The notes below the pieces were generated by a model, which had not been told where the DNA came from, did no database searches, and saw nothing but the letters and a program-made list of their open reading frames with translations. Source: Streptomyces kurssanovii (GTDB lineage Bacteria > Actinomycetota > Actinomycetes > Streptomycetales > Streptomycetaceae). From it: 64,000 nucleotides of DNA. Location: contig NZ_BMTN01000009.1 in the NCBI RefSeq assembly GCF_014649695.1, positions 124,001-188,000 of the forward strand, written 5' to 3'. Shown here piece after piece: positions 44,724 to 54,172 of the stretch (its first letter is position 1; the number at the start of each line of letters is the position of its first letter). Made by a program: the position numbers and the translations under genes.

Positions 44724-44811
44724 CCCGCCAATGCTGCCCGGCTCCCGGACCGGACGCACCGCCGTTTCCTCGGCCGGCCGGGGCAAGCACCTCACAACCG
44801 GCTTGTCACAC

Positions 44812-45015
44812 CCGGATGACCTGCCGAGTGATCAGTTCCTCTACACCCGGGCCGCGGTGGTCGCAGCCGGCCGCGAGGAGTACGAGAGCGTACTTCGAAA
44901 CCCGCAGCGGTTCATGCCCTACGCCAACGACCTCGTCTGGGCAGAGGCACTGCTCTACGTACCCGACAAGGCATACAAGCACCTCACAGGCGAAGAGTTG
45001 GGACCGCAGCACCCG
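44812..45015 (+). pseudogene. C-terminal fragment of a DUF4240-like protein
   Basis: Plus-strand residues PSDQFLYTRAAVVAAGREEY, then DLVWAEALLYVPDKAYKHLTG resemble the end of DUF4240 proteins (cED-LLYVAYEAYEERTG type). The N-terminal two thirds of such a protein is absent, and there is no start codon or RBS near. The open frame continues downstream into the DUF952 gene, so an artificial fusion could be called by mistake. 45016-45264 contains no other recognisable coding. Confidence 0.55.
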
Positions 45016-45264
45016 ATAGAGCTACGAGTCGTACTCCAACACTGCCGGGTGGACAGACGCATAGGCGCCGACGGTCGGCTCGAGCAGTGGCGTGATCTGG
45101 CCATGGGAACGGACAAGTTCGTCATGCCCTACATTCGTCCGACGGCGCTGACGACACCTCGCGGCAGTCAGACCGGTTCAGCCGGCAACGGAAGTGCTGG
45201 TCGCAGCACCGCCCCCCGGCGGTGGGCGACAACGTCTCCACGCCAATTGTTGTATAACCCGAAG

Positions 45265-45627
45265 ATGATCTACCACGTTGTCACGCAAACCGAGTGGACG
45301 GCCGACCCGGACCAGCCCTACGCCCCCGCGTCCCTCGCCGAAGTCGGCTTCGTCCACTGCGCCCCCGACGAGCCGACCACCCTCGCCGTCGTCAACGCTT
45401 TCTACCGCACCACGCCGAGACCACTCCTGGTGCTCGTCCTGGACGAGAGCCGTCTCACCGCCCGGACGGTATGGGAGGCAGCCGCCCCGTCCCCGCCGCC
45501 CGGAGTCCCTGACGGAACCCTGTTCCCTCACGTGTTCGGTCACATCGACCGCGACGCCGTCGAGCGGATCCTGGAAGTCACCTGGGAGGAGGACGGCCGC
45601 GCCACAGGGACCAAGAAGGCCACCTGA
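45265..45627 (+). CDS. DUF952 family protein
   Basis: 120 aa from the ATG at 45265. MIYHVVTQTEWTADPDQPYA, then VGFVHCAPDEPTTLAVVNAF and FPHVFGHIDRDAVERI match the DUF952 pattern (a 'G-F-I/V-H-C' motif with conserved His). Function uncertain; related to ADP-ribosyl/glutathione-like folds by some predictions. RBS before ATG is weak. The open frame extends upstream through the DUF4240 remnant, but that part does not belong to this family. Confidence 0.8.
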   Translation: MIYHVVTQTEWTADPDQPYAPASLAEVGFVHCAPDEPTTLAVVNAFYRTTPRPLLVLVLDESRLTARTVWEAAAPSPPPGVPDGTLFPHVFGHIDRDAVERILEVTWEEDGRATGTKKAT

Positions 45628-45668
45628 CCCGCTCCCCGGGAACGCCCGGAGCCCGCAGCTATGGGCCT

Positions 45669-46055
45669 TCAGGGGCGGTAGCGCAGTGGGTGGTCCTCAG
45701 GTACCTCTACGACAGCGATGCGCACCCCGTCCGGGTCCGCGATCCACATCTCGATCAGTCCCCAGGGCTCCTGCACCGGAAGGCGCAGCACCTCCACGCC
45801 GGCTGCCAGCAGTTCCTCGAACGCCGCCTGCACATCTTCGACTTGGAGCCACAGCTGGAGACCTGGCGCCGATGGGTTCTCGGAGCGGCCCGAGACCTCC
45901 AGGAATCCGCCGCCCAGGAAATAGACCGTGCCACGCTCCGGCCCGGTCCCGAACTCGCGACTGACGGCGAGTCCCAGTGCTCCACCGTAGAAGGCGCGAG
46001 TGCGGTCCGGATCCGTCGGGTGCAGCAGGACCCTGCTGCCGAGTACATGCACCAT
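45669..46055 (-). CDS. VOC (glyoxalase/bleomycin resistance-like) family protein
   Basis: 128 aa. Two beta-alpha-beta-beta-beta halves: SRVLLHPTDPDRTRAFYGGAL in the first (RAFYxxxLG pattern) and VQAAFEELLAAGVEVL then WIADPDGVRIAVVEV in the second, ending in the typical 'DPDG'. Likely metal-dependent or a binding/sequestering protein; substrate unknown. Convergent with the DUF952 gene. Confidence 0.82.
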   Translation of the reverse strand: MVHVLGSRVLLHPTDPDRTRAFYGGALGLAVSREFGTGPERGTVYFLGGGFLEVSGRSENPSAPGLQLWLQVEDVQAAFEELLAAGVEVLRLPVQEPWGLIEMWIADPDGVRIAVVEVPEDHPLRYRP

Positions 46056-46157
46056 GACTTGAATCTATGTCGTCTCCGGCCCGCCGGGCCGGAGATCTCG
46101 ATCGCGCCGCGGTCGGGGGCCGGGTGCGACAAGCACAGTCGTTCCGATGCGACGTCG

Positions 46158-46772
46158 TCAGAGCACGTCGTAGGTCAGGTGCGTCGCCGTCGATGTGGGG
46201 ATCACGTCCCGCTGCACCAGCGTGCGCGGCGCTCTGCCGGTGAACAGTGGCGTCCCGGCGCCCAGCACGACGGGCGCCAGGTGCAACGTCAGCACGTCGA
46301 CCAGCCCGGCGTCGAACGCCGAGCCGATGGTGGCGCCGCCGCCCATGAGGACGACGTCGAGGTCCTTGCCGCTGTCCGACGACGCCGCCTCTGCGCGCCC
46401 GCGCGCGGTGGTGACGGCGTCGGGCAGACCGGTGGTGACGAACGTCCAGTCGAGGCCGGTGAGCCGCACCGACTCCGGCGGCGAGCTCGTCACGACGACG
46501 AACGCGGGTCTGCCGACCTCGCCGGCGCCGTAGCCGGTCTCGTCGTCCCAACCGTTGGGCCCGTCGACCACGTCGAAGAGCCGGCGGCCGAGGACGACGG
46601 CGCCCGAGCGGGCGGTCGCCTCGCGCAGGACCCGGCGGTCGTCGGGGTCATCGGAGAACGCCCACGTGTGCAGGGCCTCGCCCCCGGTGCCCAGACCGGT
46701 CTCCGGGCCGGGGCCGGGACCGGTGACGAATCCGTCGAGGGAGACCGAGATGTCAGCGATGATTCGAGTCAT
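46158..46772 (-). CDS. Dihydrofolate-reductase-like (RibD C-terminal) protein
   Basis: 204 aa. IIADISVSLDGFVTGPG at the N-terminus ('SLDGF' motif), then VVLGRRLFDVV and VVLMGGGATIGSAFDAGLVD (MGGG loop for NADPH) are typical of the DHFR/RibD reductase fold. Pyrimidine reductase activity is possible, but solitary actinomycete copies mostly lack known substrates. Another copy of the family lies at 51929-52546. Confidence 0.85.
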   Translation of the reverse strand: MTRIIADISVSLDGFVTGPGPGPETGLGTGGEALHTWAFSDDPDDRRVLREATARSGAVVLGRRLFDVVDGPNGWDDETGYGAGEVGRPAFVVVTSSPPESVRLTGLDWTFVTTGLPDAVTTARGRAEAASSDSGKDLDVVLMGGGATIGSAFDAGLVDVLTLHLAPVVLGAGTPLFTGRAPRTLVQRDVIPTSTATHLTYDVL

Positions 46773-47095
46773 ACCAGGGCAGACCCGATCCGCCGCCCGA
46801 ATTCATCGCTCATGCAGCCAGCGCGTGGGCGAGGGTCCGTCGTATCCGTCCCCGGCCGCACCGGCCGACCTCCCCGCATCCGGTCGCCGGCTGTGCGTCG
46901 ACACCCACCATCTCGAGATCCACGTCCACTGACAGCACCGCGACGTCCGCGATCGACGGGTACTCGGTATCCGGAGCGCCACGGTGTGGGCGGGACGGGC
47001 CGGCTCGGCGCGTCCGGTGCACATGCCGTAGGGGGCTCAAAGCGCCTTGACCTCGTGGACGACGGGCTGGGCCACGACAACGGCACCGGAGGGGA
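46773..47095. other. Intergenic region with a possible decayed coding fragment
   Basis: No clear gene. On the minus strand about 46810-46985 reads GAPDTEYPSIADVAVLSVDV, then DLEMVGVDAQPATG, with strong GC at third positions, but there is no recognisable family, and the frame upstream has no gene-like start. It might be a remnant or chance. Confidence 0.35.
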
Positions 47096-47130
47096 GAGGA
47101 ACCCCGGCCGCGGCACGGCCGGGGTTCCTC
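47096..47130 (-). terminator. Strong hairpin terminator after the GH62 gene
   Basis: GAGGAACCCCGGCCG (47096-47110) and CGGCCGGGGTTCCTC (47116-47130) pair perfectly over 15 bp with a 5-base loop (CGGCA). It lies about 100 bp after the GH62 stop, which ends at 47233 on the minus strand. Confidence 0.85.
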
Positions 47131-47232
47131 GAGGCGGTGCGTGTCGGTCAGGAGGTGGAACCGCCCACGCCGAGAACCGCTCCCCACAGCCTGCAGACCG
47201 CACCACATCACGGTCACCGTGCATCGGGAAGG

Positions 47233-48699
<1,467 letters not shown>

Positions 48700-49019
48700 T
48701 CAGAGGCTGGCCGGACTGTCGGTGCAGTGCGGTGTGCGGCGGTCTGTGAGCACCACGGCACACCGCTTGTGACTCCCCGGTCCTTCGCGACCTTCTGAAC
48801 GGCCGGTGTCGCCCGGCGTCTTCGGACGGCGTGGGCGCCGGGGTGAAGGCTTGGACGGCGTCGGGTGGCACCGGTGGCACCGATGTCGGCCTCGGGCGCT
48901 CGGCGGCTCCATCCGCGTCGCACGTTGATGAGGGCATGACGTATGCGCGCACTCCTTGCGGCTCGACGTTCGGGGATGTGGCCCGGAGATGCCCTGCTGG
49001 GCGACGAAGCGACTCGAGG

Positions 49020-49035
49020 GTTCGACATATCGAAC
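49020..49035. promoter_or_regulatory. GTTCGA-CATA-TCGAAC dyad at the GH62 transcription start region
   Basis: 6-bp arms GTTCGA (49020-49025) and TCGAAC (49030-49035) around CATA. Further TCGA-containing half sites flank it (CTCGAG at 49014-49019; GTCGAAG and GTCGAG at 49040-49054). It lies about 27-42 bp downstream of the predicted -10 box, a repressor-like position. The adjacent LacI gene is a candidate binder. Confidence 0.55.
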
Positions 49036-49061
49036 GAGGGTCGAAGTGTCGAGCAGTGTGA

Positions 49062-49089
49062 ATGATAGGGAACCGCTGAACGACGTCAA
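49062..49089 (-). promoter_or_regulatory. Predicted sigma-70-type promoter for the GH62 gene
   Basis: On the minus strand TTGACG (49089-49084) and TATCAT (49067-49062) are separated by 16 bases, close to the main sigma factor consensus. It points toward the GH62 gene. Confidence 0.6.
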
Positions 49090-49602
49090 CCCCTCCCGCA
49101 TGTATCGTCATCAGTCCCGAATATTTCGGCGTGCCCCGTGTTGAAGCGATGCAGGTCACGCCGTCACGTGGCTGAGGTCGGCCATCACTTGCGCCGGAGC
49201 GGAGCGATTTCGGACGGTGTCGTCACCCCAGGTCGGCCGTTCTCTCCGGCATCCGGGACACGCCGATTTTCCGAATGACGGCAGAAGTTTCGATCCGCGC
49301 GCCACGTTCCCGACCGGCGCGGTCCCGGCAGCCCTCACCGCCCTGACGCTGTCCCGCGTGCTCCGGGTGGTCGATCGCTGAGCGTCCCGACCGGCCGTGA
49401 GCCCTGCCCGTCGCTCCCGCTTGCGGACCTCGTCGGACGAGCCGGACGGTTCCGCCCGCTCAATTCGTCCTACCGGTCCGTGGCCGGGGCGCCGCTTCCT
49501 TATCGTGGTCGTCGTGGCGCGGCGCCGTACGGCGTGAAGCCGCCGGAGCACCAGCTACACACCGTCACAGCGGTACTGCCGCACCGAGAGCCGAGGAGTG
49601 CC

Positions 49603-50625
49603 GTGGGCGTCAGCCTCAAGGACGTTGCCAGCCGGGCGGGCGTGTCCATCAAGACCGTCTCGAACGTCGTCAACAACTACCCGCACGTCACACCCCAGAT
49701 GCGGGCCAAGGTGCAGCAGGCCATCGACGAGCTCGGCTACCGGCCGAACCTCACCGCCCGCCACCTGCGCAAAGGGCGGACGGGCATCATCGCCCTCGCC
49801 GTGCCGGAGTTCGGCAACCCCTACTTCGCCGAGCTGGCCGGCGCGGTCGTCGACGCCGCCGCACGCCACGACTACACCGTCCTGGTCGACCACACGGCGG
49901 GACTGCGGGAGAAGGAACTCCTCGTCAGCCAGGGCTTCCGCGCCCACGTCATCGACGGTCTCATCCTCAGCCCCATCCACCTCGAGACGGAGGACCTCAC
50001 CGCACGTACGGACAGCGCCCCGCTGGTGCTGCTGGGGGAGCGGGAGTACGAGGCGCCGTACGACCACATCGCCATCGACAACGTCGCCGCGGCCCGGGAG
50101 GCGGTCCGGCATCTCATCGGCCTAGGCCATCGCCGGATCGCTTTCCTCGGCTCCCGAACCGGCCGCGAGCGCCAGCCCGCCCACCTGCGCCTGCGCGGCT
50201 GGCGCGAGGAACACGCCGCGGCGGGGCTGGAGGCCGACGACGCCCTGGTGGTCGTCACCGACGGTTACGGGCGGGAGGACGGCGCGAGCGCCATGGCCGC
50301 CCTGCTCGACCGCGGCGAACGGCCCGACGCGGTCTTCGCGTACAACGACCTCATCGCCGTCGGAGCGATGCGCACCCTCACCGAACGCGGACTGAGCGTC
50401 CCCGGCGACGTCGCCGTGGTCGGGTTCGACGACATCGAGGAGGGCCGGTACGGGTCCACCACGCTGACGACGATCTCCCCGGACAAGGAGGCCATCGCCA
50501 GGCTGGCTGTCGACAGCCTCGTCGAACGCCTCGCCGGCGGCACGGCCCCCGAGCCGCGGCGGCAACGCCCCGGATACCGCCTCGTCGTCAGGGAGTCGAC
50601 GACCCGCTCACCGCGCTCTCGCTGA
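49603..50625 (+). CDS. LacI family transcriptional regulator
   Basis: 340 aa. The HTH is VSLKDVASRAGVSIKTVSNVV with the hinge PHVTPQMRAKVQQAIDELGYRPN, read in parts; the sugar-binding domain (about 60-335) has GHRRIAFLG, 'AVFAYNDLIAVGAM' and VVGFDDIEEGRY. GTG at 49603 follows GAGGAG. It lies before galM and upstream of the GH62 gene, and probably represses one or both; an effector sugar, such as arabinose- or galactose-containing fragments, is inferred only. Confidence 0.9.
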   Translation: MGVSLKDVASRAGVSIKTVSNVVNNYPHVTPQMRAKVQQAIDELGYRPNLTARHLRKGRTGIIALAVPEFGNPYFAELAGAVVDAAARHDYTVLVDHTAGLREKELLVSQGFRAHVIDGLILSPIHLETEDLTARTDSAPLVLLGEREYEAPYDHIAIDNVAAAREAVRHLIGLGHRRIAFLGSRTGRERQPAHLRLRGWREEHAAAGLEADDALVVVTDGYGREDGASAMAALLDRGERPDAVFAYNDLIAVGAMRTLTERGLSVPGDVAVVGFDDIEEGRYGSTTLTTISPDKEAIARLAVDSLVERLAGGTAPEPRRQRPGYRLVVRESTTRSPRSR

Positions 50626-50642
50626 CCTCCCCGCCCACCACC

Positions 50643-50750
50643 TTGCTCCCGCCCACGCCCGCTTTCGGCCCACCAGCCAGTTCCCGCCCACGCCCCGTCT
50701 TACGCCCACCGCCCTGTTCCCGCCCACGCCCCGCTTTCCGCCCACCACCG
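50643..50750. repeat. Three tandem degenerate repeats of about 36 bp before galM
   Basis: Units begin at 50643, 50681 and 50717 and follow the pattern T-T-(C/GCT)-CCCGCCCACGCCC, then G(C/T)TT-CGCCCACC(A/G) (38, 36 and 34 bp). They fill the whole gap between the LacI stop and galM. Could encode a Pro/Arg-rich stretch in the leader, since the frame is open there, or form C-rich structure. Confidence 0.7.
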
Positions 50751-50771
50751 CTTCTCGCCCGAAGGATCCCC

Positions 50772-51896
50772 ATGCCCCGCCCCACCGTCACCCGCACCCC
50801 CTGCGGAACCCTCCCCGGCGGTGAGGAGATCGACCTCTGGGCTCTCGACTCCGGGCACGGGGTGCGGGCCGAGGTCCTCACCTACGGCGCCGTCCTCCAC
50901 ACACTCACCGTCCCGGACACCCGGGGCGAGGACGCCTCTGTGGTCCTCGCCCTCCCCGGGATCGGCGACTACGCGGAGAAGAACGCCTACGTCGGCGCCG
51001 TCGTGGGCCGCTTCGCCAACCGGATCGCGAACGGCACCTTCACCCTCGACGGGACCCGCTACCACGTCCCGGCCAACGACCGGGGCCATGCCCTGCACGG
51101 CGGCCCGGGCGGCTTCGACACCAAGGTGTGGCAGGCGAGCGAGGTGCCCGGAGAGGGGACCGCGGCCGTGCGGCTGTCCCTGCACAGCCCCGACGGCGAC
51201 ATGGGCTTCCCGGGCGCACTCGACGTGGCCGTGACGTACAGCCTCGATGCCGAAGGGACCCTCGCCGTCGACTTCACCGCCACCACCGACCGGCCCACCG
51301 TGGTCAACCTCGCCCACCATGCCTACTTCGACCTCACCGGCGAAGGCGACATCCGCGGCCACGCGCTGCAGGTCGACGCCGAAAGCTACCTGCCCGTCGA
51401 TGCCACCGGCATAACCCAGGGCCCGGCGGCCGACGTACGCGGCACCGCCTTCGACTTGACCGAGCCGCGTGGTCTCGGCGAACGGTTCGCGATGCCCGAC
51501 GAGCAGTTGCGCGCAGCCGGCGGCTTCGACCACTGCTGGGTGCTGGACCCCGTCGGCCCCACCGCCGCACCCCGCCGGGCCGCCCGGCTCAGCGCGCCTG
51601 GGGGACTGCGCGTCATGGAGGTGTGGACCGCGGAACCCGGCGTGCAGGTGTACACGGCCAACCAGCTCGACGGGTCGCTCGCCGCCCCCTCGGGACGGCG
51701 TCACGAACGGCATTCAGGCGTGTGCCTGGAGACCCAGCACCTGCCCGATTCCCCCAATCGGCCCGAGTACCCCACCACGGTGGTACGCCCGCGCGAGCCG
51801 TGGCACAGCCGCACCGAATTCCGCTTCCCGCACCTGACCGCGAAATCTCCGGGCGACGATGTCGAAAACGGCGGCTCCCGATCGACGCAAGGGTGA
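50772..51896 (+). CDS. galM: Aldose 1-epimerase
   Basis: 374 aa. Galactose mutarotase fold: GAVLHTLTVPD, the FANRIANG segment, DRGHALHGGPGGFD (with the conserved His), NLAHHAYFDLTG (second active-site His) and the later glutamate region GVCLETQHLPDSPN (catalytic Glu and the 'QHxPDS' motif), all present. It converts beta- to alpha-aldoses. The ATG at 50772 follows GAAGGATCCC; the open upstream frame is repeat sequence. It follows the LacI gene on the same strand, suggesting a sugar-regulated unit. Confidence 0.9.
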   Translation: MPRPTVTRTPCGTLPGGEEIDLWALDSGHGVRAEVLTYGAVLHTLTVPDTRGEDASVVLALPGIGDYAEKNAYVGAVVGRFANRIANGTFTLDGTRYHVPANDRGHALHGGPGGFDTKVWQASEVPGEGTAAVRLSLHSPDGDMGFPGALDVAVTYSLDAEGTLAVDFTATTDRPTVVNLAHHAYFDLTGEGDIRGHALQVDAESYLPVDATGITQGPAADVRGTAFDLTEPRGLGERFAMPDEQLRAAGGFDHCWVLDPVGPTAAPRRAARLSAPGGLRVMEVWTAEPGVQVYTANQLDGSLAAPSGRRHERHSGVCLETQHLPDSPNRPEYPTTVVRPREPWHSRTEFRFPHLTAKSPGDDVENGGSRSTQG

Positions 51897-51928
51897 GACC
51901 GCACACCGCACCCGATGAGGAGCCCAGC

Positions 51929-52546
51929 ATGACCACCGTCACCGCCGATCTCGCCATGTCCCTCGACGGCTTCGTCGCAGGCACGGACATCGGTCCCGAC
52001 CATCCCGGGGGCAAGGGCGCGGACGCGCTGTTCCAGTGGATCCACAACCTCGCCTCGTGGCGCGAGCGTCAGGGCATGACCGGCGGAGAGGACAACGTGG
52101 ACTCCGAGATCATGCGCGAGTGGTTCGACTCGACCGGGGCCGTGGTCATGGGCAGGACGATGTACGACACCGGTGAGGTGCCGTGGGGCGACGAACCGCC
52201 GTTCCGCGCTCCTGTGTTCGTGCTCACCCACCGCCCCCGCCGGACTCTCGTCAAACAGGGCGGCACCACCTTCACGTTCGTCACCGACGGCATCCACAGC
52301 GCGCTGGAACAGGCCAAGGCCGCGTCCGGCGGGCGCAATGTCGACATCGCCGGCGGGGCCCGCACCGTCCAGCAGTACCTGCGTGCCGGGTTGATCGACG
52401 AGCTCCAACTCCATGTGGTTCCGGTTCTGTTCGGCGCGGGCCTGCGGCTGCTCGACAACCTCGGGGCGGAGCAGCGGCGCCTGGAGGTCATCAGGGTCGT
52501 CGACACCCCGCTGGCGACGCATCTGAAGTACCGCGTCCACAAATAG
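51929..52546 (+). CDS. Dihydrofolate-reductase-like (RibD C-terminal) protein
   Basis: 205 aa. Start ATG at 51929 with GATGAGGAG before it. ADLAMSLDGFVAGTD at the N-terminus, AVVMGRTMYDTGE and 'VDIAGGARTVQQYLRAGLIDELQLHV', read in part as GGARTVQQYL, fit the family. The middle contains a longer loop (SEIMREWFDSTG) than the 46158 copy. Reductase-like; substrate unknown. Confidence 0.85.
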   Translation: MTTVTADLAMSLDGFVAGTDIGPDHPGGKGADALFQWIHNLASWRERQGMTGGEDNVDSEIMREWFDSTGAVVMGRTMYDTGEVPWGDEPPFRAPVFVLTHRPRRTLVKQGGTTFTFVTDGIHSALEQAKAASGGRNVDIAGGARTVQQYLRAGLIDELQLHVVPVLFGAGLRLLDNLGAEQRRLEVIRVVDTPLATHLKYRVHK

Positions 52547-52600
52547 CCGTCGTGCGGCGGCCGTCCGGCTCCGCCCGGCGGGACCGGGTACGGTGCTGAT

Positions 52601-53914
52601 GTGCTGATCACAGGGGAGAACCGGGAGAGTCCGGCCCCGGGTACCGCGCTGCTTCTCGCAGCCGCCCCGGCCGGCAAGGGACGTCTCATCGACGCCGCGT
52701 CCGTGCTGCCCGCGCTCGCGGCCGTACCGGCGGACGTCCTCGCCGGTACGGCCGGTACGGCCGCGGCCACGGTGATCGAGCTCGCCGATCCGCTCGATCC
52801 ACAGACCGTCCTGACCCGCATCCGCGCCGCGGCGGCCTCGCCCGGACCGCTGCACCTGTATCTGGCGGGGCAGTTGCACGTGGACCGCAAACAACGGCGG
52901 CTGCACCTCGCCCTGGCCCGCACGGCACCGGCGACGATGCGCTACACGGCCCTGCCCTGGCACTGGCTGGTGGGCGAGCTGAAGATCCGGCGGCCGGGAA
53001 CCACGACGGTGGTGCTGGACCTCGTCGCCGACACGGAGGCCTGGCAGCAGGTCACCGGCGGCAGGCTGCTGTTCGGCGACGGGACACGGATGTACGGGCG
53101 GATCGCCCCCGCTCCCGGCCGTCGCACCGTAGCCGCCCCTGTGCACCTGAAGGCCGTGGCCGCGATCTGGCGCAGCGGGGCGCGCCCGCCGCTCCAGCAC
53201 CTCCACGAACAGGCCGCCGCGCAGACGGCGTCCGAGGACGCCCCCGACGGCGTGCTGCTGTTCGGCATCGCCCCCTCGAACGCCCCCTCCAACGCCTCGG
53301 CGCACGCCGCGGGGCCCCCGTCGGGCCACCCGGCCGGACACACCGCGGGACCGGCGCACGGGTACGCCGCAGTGCCGGGCCCGCGCATCGCACCGCCTCC
53401 CACCGGCGGTCCCGACCCGGCATCCGCCGACGCACCTCCGGCGAGCCCCGCGGTCCCAGGGGCCGACCCGCATCCGGCGATACTCGCCGCCGCGCGGGCC
53501 GGACGCCACGACGATGCCGCGGCCGCCGCGGCCGCGTGCGAGAACGAGGCGCTGCGGGCCCACGGGCCCGGCTCCGTCCAGGTGCTGCACTGGCTGGAGG
53601 TACGGGCGGACCTCGCGCGGCTCGCCCGGGACCCGGTCCGCAGCTGCGAGTTGTGGATGACCGCCGCCGATGTACGGCTCGGCCGTCAGCAGACCGCAGA
53701 CGACCCGGACGTCGAAGCGGCCGTGGACCGTGCGCATCACCAGTGGGAGCAGATCAGGGACGCGGCGAGGGCACGGCAACTCGCCCCGGCCCTGGTGGCG
53801 TTGCGGCAGCGGGTGCCGGGACGTCAGCGTGGCGCGCTCCAGTTGCTCCAGCGGCGCCTGGAGCAACTGCACGACCACCGCGCAGGCACGGCACCCTCCG
53901 CCCCGGCTCGCTGA
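52601..53914 (+). CDS. Unknown protein with possible degenerate caspase-like N-domain and helical C-domain
   Basis: 437 aa; no family recognised with certainty. N-half (about 14-170): GTALLLAAAPA, then LHLYLAGQLHVDRKQRRL and TTTVVLDLVADTEAW, a strand pattern like caspase-fold proteins (LYxxGH then VVLDxCxS), but the His and Cys equivalents are missing, so it would be inactive. A low-complexity Pro/Ala/Gly linker (about 225-300) separates it from a helical C-half (HPAILAAARAGRHDDAAA, 'VLHWLEVRADLARLARDP') that resembles TPR-like repeats. The caspase comparison is my inference from pattern alone. Confidence 0.6.
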   Translation: MLITGENRESPAPGTALLLAAAPAGKGRLIDAASVLPALAAVPADVLAGTAGTAAATVIELADPLDPQTVLTRIRAAAASPGPLHLYLAGQLHVDRKQRRLHLALARTAPATMRYTALPWHWLVGELKIRRPGTTTVVLDLVADTEAWQQVTGGRLLFGDGTRMYGRIAPAPGRRTVAAPVHLKAVAAIWRSGARPPLQHLHEQAAAQTASEDAPDGVLLFGIAPSNAPSNASAHAAGPPSGHPAGHTAGPAHGYAAVPGPRIAPPPTGGPDPASADAPPASPAVPGADPHPAILAAARAGRHDDAAAAAAACENEALRAHGPGSVQVLHWLEVRADLARLARDPVRSCELWMTAADVRLGRQQTADDPDVEAAVDRAHHQWEQIRDAARARQLAPALVALRQRVPGRQRGALQLLQRRLEQLHDHRAGTAPSAPAR

Positions 53915-54010
53915 CATGACCGCGTCCGCCCGTGGAGGGCGGGACGGGCAGCACCGGGGACGTGTGGCACCGGGACCGGCGCCGGATGCGCAACCCGCCC
54001 CGGCGGCAGC

Positions 54011-54068
54011 GTCGTAGGCGTCGGCACGGAGCGGGTGACGTCGTACGCATCGGCACGGAGCAGGCGCC
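54011..54068. repeat. Tandem 29-bp imperfect repeat
   Basis: Copies at 54011-54039 and 54040-54068, both of form GTCGTA(G/C)GC(G/A)TCGGCACGGAGC followed by GGGTGAC or AGGCGCC. In the gap between two convergent genes. Confidence 0.65.
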
Positions 54069-54076
54069 GGAACAAT

Positions 54077-54128
54077 GAGGCGGACGGCGCCCGACCGGTC
54101 CTCGCAACCGCCGGGCACCGTCCGCCTC
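54077..54128. terminator. Long hairpin between convergent genes
   Basis: GAGGCGGACGGCGCCCG (54077-54093) pairs with CGGGCACCGTCCGCCTC (54112-54128) over 17 positions with a single mismatch; 18-base loop. Likely terminates the DUF2382 gene and the convergent gene. Confidence 0.75.
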
Positions 54129-54172
54129 GTCACCTCACCCCGCCACATGGCCGTCGGGCCACTGTGGACGCG

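Noticed and set aside
44638-45627. A single fused gene of DUF4240 tail plus DUF952
   Set aside because: The frame happens to stay open, but the middle has no family features and the DUF952 protein is complete from its own ATG at 45265.
46810-47217. Possible small minus-strand gene
   Set aside because: The last 55 residues look protein-like, but the upstream part does not, there is no RBS and no family; recorded only as a possible remnant.
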